Shown here piece after piece: positions 1 through 7,680 of a stretch of 64,000 nt of DNA; positions within the stretch are counted from its first letter, which is position 1; every line of letters begins with the position of its first letter. Under the pieces are notes generated by a model. The model searched no databases and had not been told where the DNA came from. It worked only from the letters and a program-made list of their open reading frames with translations. The position numbers were made by a program, and so were the translations under genes. Source of the stretch: Leadbetterella sp040829825. GTDB lineage: Bacteria > Bacteroidota > Bacteroidia > Cytophagales > Spirosomataceae. The stretch is from NCBI RefSeq assembly GCF_040829825.1, contig NZ_JBFOLH010000017.1; one strand, written 5' to 3'.

Positions 1-974
1 TCTGGCGGTAAAGGCTTTAATAAGGCCTTTTCGCTTTCATACAGGTCGTTTCGGCTATGATCTTTGCCTTGAAACAGGGTGGCATTGTGTTTTTCAAGAG
101 GCTCACTGATCGCTTCATTGAGCTCGTAAATGCTTTTGAATACCCTATCTCTCAACGGAGCAAAAATCCGGCTGTAAGTGATCTTTACCATGTTTTCTAC
201 CAGGGATTTATCCTTAGGATGCAGTACCCGGGCAGGCATCACAGCGGTTTGGTAATGATTGGCAAAGTCTTCAAAGATCCGGTTAACCACCGGTTCGTAA
301 CGGTCACTTTTAACTATAGCAGCTTTTAGATTATCAGGAACTATAGCAGCAGGTGCTCCCCCTAAATACCTTAAAACCCTGTTCATGCCCAAGATAAAGT
401 CTTCGCTGTTTTGTGATTCCAGGGCCACGACACAAGCTTTCTGGCTGTAGCCTAAAATACCGATCAGCACCTCTGCCTGTTTCTCTTCTCCTGTAGCCAC
501 ATCATAGTAGCTTAGCTTTTTGCCGCTAAAATCAATAAAGAGCTTATCCCCAGGATGATGATGCATGATCATACTCGTAGATAAGGTTTTAAAGTGCTGT
601 TGCAGATGATAGCAAAATTGGGTGTAGCCATAGCCTTCTCCCTGACGGATACGGTACTCCTGCCATAAAAGATACCGGGTTACTCCCGGGCGTTTTAGTT
701 CTTTTTCCCAGTAGCTGAGCTGGCTCTTAAAATAGGCTAAACGTTCATTATGGCTGTCCTGGGGTGGCGAACTTAACAACTCCGAAAGTCCCGAATCCTC
801 CATCTCTAAAAGCGAAGGAAGGCTGAGTCCGTGCCCTCTGTAGTTTTGAATATACGACTTAACCGTGTTCTTAGATACGCCCACTATCCGGGCAATGGTC
901 TTAATACCTTTCCCTTCCTGATGCAGGCGTAATAGCTGTTTTACTGTACTCATCCTGATTCGTTTATTGTTCAT
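1..974 (-). CDS. istA: IstA-like DDE transposase (partial, C-terminus outside window)
   Basis: The frame is open from ATG at 974 to the window edge, giving 324 of the roughly 500 residues usual for IS21 transposases. The N-terminus has a helix-turn-helix (GIKTIARIVGVSKNTVKSYI, about residues 22-41). Further on come the catalytic-core blocks: LFIDFSGKK with the first Asp, VPDNLKAAI with the second Asp, and KSLVENMV with the candidate Glu, in that order. This enzyme cuts and joins the element's ends; in the family it acts with the ATPase IstB, which would lie to the left of the window. No frameshift or stop is seen in the visible part, so the gene may be intact. The start is supported by an N-terminus (MNNKRIRMSTVKQLL) typical for the family. 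Confidence 0.92.
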   Translation of the reverse strand, partial: MNNKRIRMSTVKQLLRLHQEGKGIKTIARIVGVSKNTVKSYIQNYRGHGLSLPSLLEMEDSGLSELLSSPPQDSHNERLAYFKSQLSYWEKELKRPGVTRYLLWQEYRIRQGEGYGYTQFCYHLQQHFKTLSTSMIMHHHPGDKLFIDFSGKKLSYYDVATGEEKQAEVLIGILGYSQKACVVALESQNSEDFILGMNRVLRYLGGAPAAIVPDNLKAAIVKSDRYEPVVNRIFEDFANHYQTAVMPARVLHPKDKSLVENMVKITYSRIFAPLRDRVFKSIYELNEAISEPLEKHNATLFQGKDHSRNDLYESEKALLKPLPP

Positions 975-1023
975 ATCTCTTAAAATCAATTCTGATTTTA
1001 AGTTCCACAATAAACGCCCAACA

Positions 1024-1126
1024 GGGGTCAACGTCTGCCGGAATGTCAGGCCCACAGAGGGGTCAACGACTTCCGGAATGAGGGGTCAGCATTTTCCGGA
1101 ATAGGGGGGCAATGATGACCGGAATA
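1024..1126. repeat. Four 22-bp direct repeats at the IS21 end (transposase binding sites)
   Basis: Four related copies lie at 1024-1045, 1059-1080, 1082-1103 and 1105-1126. Each begins with GGGGTCA (the outermost is GGGGGCA) and ends with CCGGAATG or CCGGAATA. Three of them are spaced 23 bp apart and the innermost is 35 bp from the next. IS21-family ends carry multiple sites of this kind for IstA, so these are read as the transposase-binding repeats of the left end. Confidence 0.85.
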
Positions 1127-1130
1127 TACA

Positions 1131-1679
1131 GTCTTAATCGTATTTTGTAGAATTGAAACCTTAGCCGCCGTCCTTAATGCCTTTTCTGTAGGAATGTCTT
1201 AATCGTATTTTGTAGAATTGAAACAACCTTGGAGTGGTAAATGGAAGTGTTTTTACCCAGCAGTCTTAATCGTATTTTGTAGAATTGAAACATTGAGATA
1301 CAATTAAGCCAAAGACGCTTAGCCCTGTCTTAATCATATTTTGTAGAATTGAAACACAAAATACTGCAGGACTGATGGAGAAGGAAAAGGAGTCTTAATC
1401 GTATTTTGTAGAATTGAAACATTAAAAAGCGTATTGGAGAGCTTGATTCTGAACTAGTCTTAATCGTATTTTGTAGAATTGAAACTCCATTAGCCCGTAC
1501 AGCTCATCACCCAAAGACGGGGTCTTAATCGTATTTTGTAGAATTGAAACCTACTATCTATAATTTCATCAAGCATTATAGTTATAGTCTTAATCGTATT
1601 TTGTAGAATTGAAACGTATAAATGATTCCCCTGCAAATCTCACCGATGCAGTCTTAATCGTATTTTGTGGAATTGAAAC
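1131..1679 (+). CRISPR. CRISPR array, 9 repeats and 8 spacers
   Basis: A 29-bp repeat starts GTCTTAATCG and ends GAATTGAAAC. Copies start at 1131, 1196, 1263, 1327, 1392, 1457, 1522, 1587 and 1651. Spacers are 35-38 bp and all differ. The copy at 1327 has A for G at repeat position 10; the last copy at 1651 has G for A at position 20. The ATTGAAAC end is normally the 3' end of a crRNA repeat, so the array should be read on the + strand, and the variant last repeat agrees with the right end being the old end. The leader should therefore lie to the left, where the IS21 element now sits. No cas gene is visible in the window; subtype cannot be decided from the repeat alone. Confidence 0.97.
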
Positions 1680-1704
1680 TTTTTATGAAAAGTCCCAATT
1701 CCAC
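1667..1704 (+). other. 9-bp hairpin formed by the last CRISPR repeat and downstream flank
   Basis: GTGGAATTG (1667-1675) in the final repeat is the exact reverse complement of CAATTCCAC (1696-1704), with a 20-base loop. The single base change in this last repeat (A to G) is what makes the pairing perfect. It could fold the 3' end of the array transcript; function is not shown. Confidence 0.5.
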
Positions 1705-1720
1705 GGGAGACCTGTTATCG

Positions 1721-2380
1721 TCACTTTATCGAAGTACACGCTATTGCCTTAAAAAAGTGTATGTCCGGGTGGTTGCGCGGTATTTCAAAGGGGTTAAACT
1801 GCGGGTCTGAGCACGAACAAAGCAGGCTGCCGGGCTGACTGCCCGGGCTCAGGCGCTTGATGATCAGCCCGTTTTTGGTGCTGATGGCGTGAACTTTGCC
1901 CCATTCAATAAACAGTTCAGGGTCAATGTGTTTGAAAAAGACGATGGAGCCGTCGGGAAATTCCGGGCCCAGCCCGTCGTCTGAAAGAACTGTGGCAAAA
2001 TCAGCTCCTTTGACCGGGCTCAGCACTCTTTCATACGAATCTCCGAACTGTTGAAAATGCGACCGGTTAATTTCAAGGGGCCGGGCAGAAAGTGGCAACA
2101 GGTATACCTGGTTAGATAAATAGGGTAAGGCGTAGCCTATTTCGCCCTCTTTCACAACTCCCTTATCGGGTCTCATGTTGTCCGGTAAATGACTATAATC
2201 TGTATTCTTTTCCGATAATAATATCCCGATGTTCCTGATCGATGCCTTTTTGGATTCCGGTATGGTGCCGCCCTTCTCCCAGTTTTGGATAGTTTTGTAA
2301 TGAACACCCAGCTTCTCAGCTAACTCACTCTGCGTTAACTTCAGGCTTTTTCTTAATTTCTTTATATCTAAATCGTTCAT
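1721..2380 (-). CDS. XRE-family repressor with degenerate S24 (LexA/CI-like) domain
   Basis: Residues 1-50 form a helix-turn-helix of the XRE/CI type (LTQSELAEKLGVHYKTIQNW). The C-terminal half resembles the LexA/CI S24 fold, with the block SDDGLGPEFPDGS (133-145) and the basic strand GLIIKRL (171-177). In active members the first block reads GDSMxP; here Gly136 stands where the catalytic Ser should be, while Lys175 is kept. No Ala-Gly cleavage site is obvious either. It is therefore likely a DNA-binding repressor that cannot cleave itself. The ATG at 2380 is chosen over an in-frame TTG two codons upstream. The gene is divergent from the small gene at 2556 and convergent with the CRISPR array. 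Phage or mobile-element origin is likely but no other phage genes are seen. Confidence 0.82.
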   Translation of the reverse strand: MNDLDIKKLRKSLKLTQSELAEKLGVHYKTIQNWEKGGTIPESKKASIRNIGILLSEKNTDYSHLPDNMRPDKGVVKEGEIGYALPYLSNQVYLLPLSARPLEINRSHFQQFGDSYERVLSPVKGADFATVLSDDGLGPEFPDGSIVFFKHIDPELFIEWGKVHAISTKNGLIIKRLSPGSQPGSLLCSCSDPQFNPFEIPRNHPDIHFFKAIACTSIK

Positions 2381-2413
2381 ATACAAATATTTATAAATAA
2401 TATCTAAAAAATA

Positions 2414-2462
2414 GACAATTTATTGTCAAAAAATTTTGTAAAAAGATATAATTATCTATATC
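2414..2462. promoter_or_regulatory. Inverted repeats between divergent repressor and small gene (candidate operators)
   Basis: In the AT-rich gap, GACAAT-TT-ATTGTC (2414-2427) has 6-bp arms with a 2-bp centre, and GATATA (2445-2450) pairs with TATATC (2457-2462). Sites of this size next to an XRE repressor gene are good candidates for autoregulation. Binding is inferred. Confidence 0.5.
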
Positions 2463-2555
2463 TTTGTTGTGTAATCGTGATAACCACAGGAGTGATATAA
2501 AATATTACACATAGAAATAGCAAAAATAAGGTATTGATCGACAAAACGGTGAGAT

Positions 2556-2774
2556 ATGAAAAGATTTTCATTTAAGAAGGGGTATGACCAGTTACCGGCC
2601 GGCAGAGTACAGGAAGTGAGAGGAGAATTATTTAAGGCACTGGGAATTAACCGACGTTCACGCAAGGCCTTCCTGATGCGGATGCGGGGAGAGACAGAAC
2701 CCAAAGTGACGGAGGCCGAAGCAATTGAGAAGATTTTCAGGGCAGAGGGGATAATTGATATATGGGGAGATTAA
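2556..2774 (+). CDS. Small basic protein, possible Cro-like or phage-type DNA-binding protein
   Basis: This 72-residue protein starts MKRFSFKKGYDQLPAG and is rich in Lys and Arg in its N-terminal two thirds. The stretch from about residue 20 (VRGELFKALGINRRSRKAFLMRM) to residue 65 (VTEAEAIEKIFRAEGI) alternates short predicted helices and could be a helix-turn-helix. Small proteins of this general kind occur beside XRE repressors in Bacteroidota, but I do not recognise a named family. The start at 2556 is the only ATG giving full length. It is divergent from the repressor at 2380 with a 175-bp gap containing palindromes, an arrangement like cI/cro. Function is inferred from context only. Confidence 0.65.
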   Translation: MKRFSFKKGYDQLPAGRVQEVRGELFKALGINRRSRKAFLMRMRGETEPKVTEAEAIEKIFRAEGIIDIWGD

Positions 2775-3099
2775 AATAAATTAACCGGTCACTTTATCGC
2801 AAAACTCATGCAATAATGATTAACAACAAAAAAACACTCTACAGGAACATCATCTGTTCTCCAGACTAAGTCCCGCGCTATGCTTCACAGCCAGCGGGTT
2901 CCCGCAGGCCTGTCCGTTTCATTCGCCAGGCAACCTGTTGACTGTCCCAACCTTTCTTATCCAACAAAAGCGCCCGTACAGCATAGACCCGTACGCAGGT
3001 CTGTATATCCTATACATTTAGCCGCTTTTTGTGCATCCTTACTACCGGTAGGCGGGGTTGGTTTTCTGTTCGTATCAACAAACCTAAACTTTAAAAACT
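2775..3099. other. Intergenic region upstream of the TlpA-SusCD locus
   Basis: No convincing gene is seen; an open frame at 2880-3161 has no recognisable content and overlaps the thioredoxin gene. The region holds a second copy of a 12-bp word, GTCACTTTATCG, at 2788-2799 (first copy 1720-1731), and a weak -7-like TACATTTA at 3013-3020. Confidence 0.4.
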
Positions 3100-4428
3100 A
3101 TGAACGTAAAATTTTACGTAAGGGCGTTGCTATGCCTTTATGTGAGCCTGTCTGTGCATGATCTGTCTGCCCAGGCACTTAAGGCCGGGGATCATCTCCC
3201 GCTGCAGATCTGGAGCCAGCCCCTGAAAGTGATTAACCATCCGGAAGGGAAAGAGACCATCACGCTGAACGATTACAAAGGCAAGCTGATCATTCTTGAT
3301 TTCTGGGCTACCTGGTGCGGGTCATGTGTGGGGATGCTCCCCAAAATGAACAGCCTGCAAAAAGAATTCGAAGGGCGTTTACAGATACTCCCGGTCACCT
3401 ACCAGACCGGGAGAGAAGTATCTGAATTTATGAACCGGTACGCTCAGCGTACCGACAGGCTTATCGCATTGCCCGATGTGGTAGAAGATACCCTGCTGCG
3501 CAGCTTCTTCCCGCATACCTATTTACCCCATTACGTCTGGATTAACGAAGACGGTGTTTTCAGCATCGCTACGGAAGCAGGAGAGATCAATGCTCAAAAA
3601 ATCTCCGATTTTTTAAATCATGCAAAACCTGTAATGACAGCCAAGGTTGATCCCACGCGTAATGTTGCATACGATATCGAAAAACCACTCCTGGCCAACG
3701 GCAATGGCGGTGACGGCAGCAACCTGATTTACCACTCTCTGTTAACAGGTTATACCGAGGGGCTTAAAGGCGGTTTTTCTATAAGAACAGATTCTGTTTC
3801 AGGAAGAAAAGTGACTGTCACAAACTGTAGCCGGCTATGGCTTTACCGCCTGGCCTATGCAGAGCCCGGGAAATGGTTTGACGAGGGGAGTGTGATTATC
3901 GAGTCTGATTTTCCCGAAAGGCTGACATCGAAGCTCTCCGGAGAACGGTACCGTCAATGGCTGAGAGCTGAAAACGGGTATTGTTATGAGCTGAAAGTAC
4001 CGCGCTACCTGGTGGGAGAAACCAACCGGATCATGAGAACAGACCTCGAAAAGCTGTTTCCACAGTTCATTGCCTCGGTAGAGAACAGGCCCGTTTCATG
4101 CCTGGTCCTGGAAATAGCCGACAGCGCGCTGCTCCCTGCGTCAACAAAAGGAGAACCTGTTGTATACGTGGACCCCTACGAATGGAGAATAGCCAATGTG
4201 CCTCTCTACGTATTGGTGGACCGGATCAATAAATTGCAGAACTATCCTTTATCGGTCGTAGATCTGACAGGCTTAAAGTACCCGCTGACCTTAACAATAG
4301 AGGCCGGCCTTCATGATCTGACCAAATTAAAACAGCAGCTGGCTCTGAACGGCCTTACTGTTACGGAAAAGCAGGTGGATCACCCGGTCCTTGTCATTCG
4401 CGATAATCCAGTTTCAGGTAAATTTTAA
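3100..4428 (+). CDS. TlpA-like thioredoxin fused to a DUF3738-like domain
   Basis: A signal peptide (to about DLSAQA, residue 26) precedes a TlpA/ResA-type thioredoxin domain (about 28-170) with the active site WCGSC, Cys73 and Cys76. The rest (about 195-440) matches the pattern of DUF3738, the 'soil-associated' TIGR03435 family: an LWLYRLAY block, an RTDLEKLFP block, and near the end VVDLTGLKYPLTL followed by a short STN-like beta-alpha unit. The protein should act in the periplasm on disulfides. The susC gene follows 12 bp after the stop, so they are probably one operon. TlpA-type proteins commonly accompany SusCD pairs in Bacteroidota. The role of the C-terminal domain is unknown; partner-binding at the outer membrane is a guess. 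Confidence 0.85.
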   Translation: MNVKFYVRALLCLYVSLSVHDLSAQALKAGDHLPLQIWSQPLKVINHPEGKETITLNDYKGKLIILDFWATWCGSCVGMLPKMNSLQKEFEGRLQILPVTYQTGREVSEFMNRYAQRTDRLIALPDVVEDTLLRSFFPHTYLPHYVWINEDGVFSIATEAGEINAQKISDFLNHAKPVMTAKVDPTRNVAYDIEKPLLANGNGGDGSNLIYHSLLTGYTEGLKGGFSIRTDSVSGRKVTVTNCSRLWLYRLAYAEPGKWFDEGSVIIESDFPERLTSKLSGERYRQWLRAENGYCYELKVPRYLVGETNRIMRTDLEKLFPQFIASVENRPVSCLVLEIADSALLPASTKGEPVVYVDPYEWRIANVPLYVLVDRINKLQNYPLSVVDLTGLKYPLTLTIEAGLHDLTKLKQQLALNGLTVTEKQVDHPVLVIRDNPVSGKF

Positions 4429-4440
4429 TCAAGAATTCAG

Positions 4441-7400
4441 ATGATAAAGTATATCTACAGCTCACTACTGTTATTGATGTTCCCTGTAATTGCCTGTGCC
4501 CAGCACATCACTATACAGGGGAAAGTAATAGACGCCACAGAACGGCACCCGCTTGTGGGGGCAACCGTTACTCAGAAAGACCAGGTGAATGGGGTGTCTA
4601 CCGATTCATCCGGCATGTTTCGTCTTACCCTGCCGGCTTCCGGCTCCGTAATTGTCATCTCGTTTATCGGGTATAAGAAGAAAGAAATGATGGTGAAAGA
4701 GGCGGGTACACTCCTGGTGCAGCTTGAACCGGATATGACCCACCTCGACGAAGTAACCGTTTCGAGCGGCTACCAGGAGCTGCCACGCGAGAGGCTGACA
4801 GGATCTTTTGTCCAGGTAGATAATCATTTGCTGAACCGGAGTGTCGGCACAGATGTCATCAGCCGGCTTTCTGATGTGGTACCGGGCCTGGTTTTTAATC
4901 GTTCAGGTACGAAGCCCAATGCGCAAACATCGATAAGCATACGCGGACAAAATACGTTATTCGGGAGAGAGGACCCGCTTATTGTACTGGATAATTTCCC
5001 GTTTACCGGTGACATCAGCTCTATTAACCCCAACGATGTGGAGAGCATAACCATTTTAAAGGATGCCGCCGCGGCTTCTATCTGGGGAGCCCAGTCGGGT
5101 AACGGGGTGATCGTTATAAGTACCAAAAAAGGAAAGCTGAACCAGCCCGCGCGGGTTTCGTTTAATTCGAACGTGACGATTTCCGAAAAACCCGATCTCT
5201 TTTATGTTCCTCAAATCTCTACTTCGGAGTATATTGATATAGAGAAAACCCTTTTTGAGCGCGGATACTACAAGTCAATAGAGAACAATGATGCCAAAAC
5301 CGCACTGACGCCGGTCATTGAATTGCTGATTGCTCAGCGCGATGGCCGTACTACCACTCAGAAAGCTGAGGCGGAGATAAATGCATTCCGGAGCCGGGAT
5401 GTGAGAGAAGAGATCAGCCGTTATTTATATAGAAATACATTTAACCGGCAATATTCGTTTAATTTAAACGGGGGGACCTCTACCCTGCGTTATCTGCTGG
5501 CGGCAGGCTATGATAATAATTTGTCTTCCTCTGTGGGGGATGCCTACTCGCGTATTACGCTCAGGTCTTCCAACACGTATTCGCTTCTCCGGAAAAAACT
5601 TGACCTGACGGCCAGTATTTACTATTCTGCCGCCAAAACTGCCTCGAATGCCCTGTCTGCTGCCAGTATGCAGACGTCACCGGGCCGGCCGTTATACCCT
5701 TATGCTCAGTTTACCGATGAGGCGGGTAATTATCTCCCGGTTATACATACTTACCGTACCAGCTTCCTGGAGACCGCCCGGGAACAGGGCCTGTTAGACT
5801 GGACATACAACCCGCTTAAAGACCAGGCTCTTCGTGATAATTCTTCGAAATTAACCGATTACCGGGTAAACCTGAGCAGCCAGTATAAAATTACTCCTTT
5901 CTTCACGGGCCAGATCCTGTACCAGTTTGCCAATACCATCAGCCGGTCATCTGACAGGCAGTATGGGGATAGCTGGTATGTACGCGATATGATCAATACC
6001 TTTACGATAGTGAAACCGGATGGCTCACTCACCCGGCCGGTACCTTTGGGAGACATACTTTCTTTAGTGGATGAACAGACATTGAGCCACGACGTAAGGC
6101 TCCAATTCAGTTACACAAGAGATTTTTCGGACAAAAGCAATATAGCCTTACTGGCAGGAAGTGAAGTAAGACAGGTAGGAAGCGACGGCTCTGCAAATCG
6201 TTTTTATGGATACGATGATGAGCTGGCTTCCAGTGTGATTGTTGACTACCTGAGTAATTTTGCCTCTTATGTCAATCCCGCTTCTACCATCAACAAAATA
6301 TCGGCGCTGAACGGTATCAGCAGCAAAACAGACCGTTATATCTCTTATTATTTTAACGGATCCTATACCTTTTCCGGACGTTATATCGTGTCAGCCAGCA
6401 CACGGTACGACCAGTCCAACCTGTTCGGTGTAAAAGCCAACCAAAAGGGCGTTCCGCTTTACTCTGCCGGCTTAAGCTGGAACCTCGCCCGTGAAAAGTT
6501 CTATGCTTTATCGTGGCTGCCGTATTCAAATCTGCGGGTAACCTACGGATATAACGGAAATGTGGACAAATCTTTGTCGGCTTATACAACAGCCCAATAC
6601 CGGCCTGCCAATTTTTCGGCAGCTAACCTTCCCTATGCGTCTATAGCCAATCCTCCCAACCCCATGCTGCGCTGGGAGCGGGTCCGGATGATCAACCTGG
6701 GCTGGGACTTCGGACTTAAAAATAACATACTGCGGGGTACTTTGGAATTTTACCTGAAAAGGGGTATTGATTTGATTGGAGAGGCGCCGCTTGCTCCACA
6801 AACCGGCCTCAGTACTTTTAAAGGCAATACCGCAGAATCAAAAGGGAAAGGGGTTGATTTTAATGTATCTTCCCGGAATATAGATGCCCGTATCAAATGG
6901 AACACCGACTTCTTCTTCAGCTATTCTGCGGATAAGGTCACCAAATACCTGGTTACGCTGCCCAATGCCTTAGGTTCGTACATGATCGGAGGAATGCGTG
7001 TGCCTACGGTAGGCAAATCGTTGTACTCTATGTACAGCTTCAGGTGGGCAGGCCTGGATCCAGATACCGGCGACCCTATGGGGTACCTGGGAGATGAAGT
7101 AAGCAAAGATTATGCTGCAATGCGTTCTGCAGCTACTTTAGAGAACGTGGTTTACCACGGCAGCACACGGCCTTTGATGTTTGGCGCGATCAGGAATAAT
7201 CTGCAGCTGGGAGGCTGGAATTTATCGGCTAATGTAAGCTACCGGTTAGATTACTATGTCAGGATGCCTTCTGTAGATTACGGCTTTATTCTTGCGGGTA
7301 TGGGCGGGCATGCCGACTACAGCCTGCGCTGGCAGAACCCCGGAGACGAAGCCCATACTTACGTACCCTCTATGCCTGCTATATCTAATTCACAACGGAA

Positions 7401-7650
7401 TGAATTCTATAATTATTCTTCTGTGCTGGTAAAAAGGGGAGATCACATCCGGTTGCAGGATGTTAACCTTACGTATTCATTTGGCTTGCCCCATGTAACG
7501 GGTCTTTCGAAAACAGGTTTTCAACTCGGCCTTTATGCCAATAACCTGGCTATACTCTGGAAGAAAAATAAAGGGAAGATGGATCCTGATGCCCTGACCT
7601 CTCCGCCGGCTCCGCGTAGTCTTTCACTGGGGCTTAAAATCGATTTATAG
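4441..7650 (+). CDS. SusC/RagA-family TonB-dependent outer-membrane transporter
   Basis: The 1069-residue protein has a signal peptide ending near CAQ (residue 21), a carboxypeptidase-regulatory-like domain (about 24-108, with GKVIDATERHPLVGATV), a plug domain (about 115-230, with RGQNTL and the DVESITILKDAAAASIWGA block typical of SusC) and then the 22-strand barrel ending in SLGLKIDL. It imports a ligand through the outer membrane with TonB energy, with the SusD lipoprotein as lid. Length is normal for the family. It sits between the TlpA-like gene and susD with very short gaps, so one transcript is likely. No sigma/anti-sigma pair is present; the AraC gene at 10244 is the nearest regulator. 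The substrate cannot be told from the sequence: no glycoside hydrolase is adjacent. Confidence 0.96.
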   Translation: MIKYIYSSLLLLMFPVIACAQHITIQGKVIDATERHPLVGATVTQKDQVNGVSTDSSGMFRLTLPASGSVIVISFIGYKKKEMMVKEAGTLLVQLEPDMTHLDEVTVSSGYQELPRERLTGSFVQVDNHLLNRSVGTDVISRLSDVVPGLVFNRSGTKPNAQTSISIRGQNTLFGREDPLIVLDNFPFTGDISSINPNDVESITILKDAAAASIWGAQSGNGVIVISTKKGKLNQPARVSFNSNVTISEKPDLFYVPQISTSEYIDIEKTLFERGYYKSIENNDAKTALTPVIELLIAQRDGRTTTQKAEAEINAFRSRDVREEISRYLYRNTFNRQYSFNLNGGTSTLRYLLAAGYDNNLSSSVGDAYSRITLRSSNTYSLLRKKLDLTASIYYSAAKTASNALSAASMQTSPGRPLYPYAQFTDEAGNYLPVIHTYRTSFLETAREQGLLDWTYNPLKDQALRDNSSKLTDYRVNLSSQYKITPFFTGQILYQFANTISRSSDRQYGDSWYVRDMINTFTIVKPDGSLTRPVPLGDILSLVDEQTLSHDVRLQFSYTRDFSDKSNIALLAGSEVRQVGSDGSANRFYGYDDELASSVIVDYLSNFASYVNPASTINKISALNGISSKTDRYISYYFNGSYTFSGRYIVSASTRYDQSNLFGVKANQKGVPLYSAGLSWNLAREKFYALSWLPYSNLRVTYGYNGNVDKSLSAYTTAQYRPANFSAANLPYASIANPPNPMLRWERVRMINLGWDFGLKNNILRGTLEFYLKRGIDLIGEAPLAPQTGLSTFKGNTAESKGKGVDFNVSSRNIDARIKWNTDFFFSYSADKVTKYLVTLPNALGSYMIGGMRVPTVGKSLYSMYSFRWAGLDPDTGDPMGYLGDEVSKDYAAMRSAATLENVVYHGSTRPLMFGAIRNNLQLGGWNLSANVSYRLDYYVRMPSVDYGFILAGMGGHADYSLRWQNPGDEAHTYVPSMPAISNSQRNEFYNYSSVLVKRGDHIRLQDVNLTYSFGLPHVTGLSKTGFQLGLYANNLAILWKKNKGKMDPDALTSPPAPRSLSLGLKIDL

Positions 7651-7680
7651 ATCATGATCTCTCACCTCAATATTACACAA

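Larger units (their letters stand above)
1..1130 (-). mobile_element. IS21-family insertion sequence, one end (partial)
   Basis: This is the istA-proximal end of an IS21-type element that continues beyond the left edge of the window. The seen elements are a DDE transposase gene pointing outward to the left, and between it and position 1130 four copies of a 22-bp repeat of the kind IS21 transposases bind. The terminal bases read ...CCGGAATATACA at 1119-1130, so on the other strand the element begins with TG, as IS21 members usually do. The exact last base is inferred because the other end and the target duplication lie outside. The next base, 1131, is the first base of a CRISPR repeat. Confidence 0.85.

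Noticed and set aside
57..329. Open frame on the + strand inside the IS21 region
   Set aside because: It is antisense to istA, which is open across the whole stretch with clear DDE blocks.
1680..1720. A further CRISPR repeat after the last copy
   Set aside because: The bases after 1679 do not resemble the repeat in direct orientation; only a 9-base inverse match exists.
2880..3161. 93-residue open frame before the TlpA-like gene
   Set aside because: No recognisable content, and it overlaps the signal peptide of the much better supported gene at 3100.
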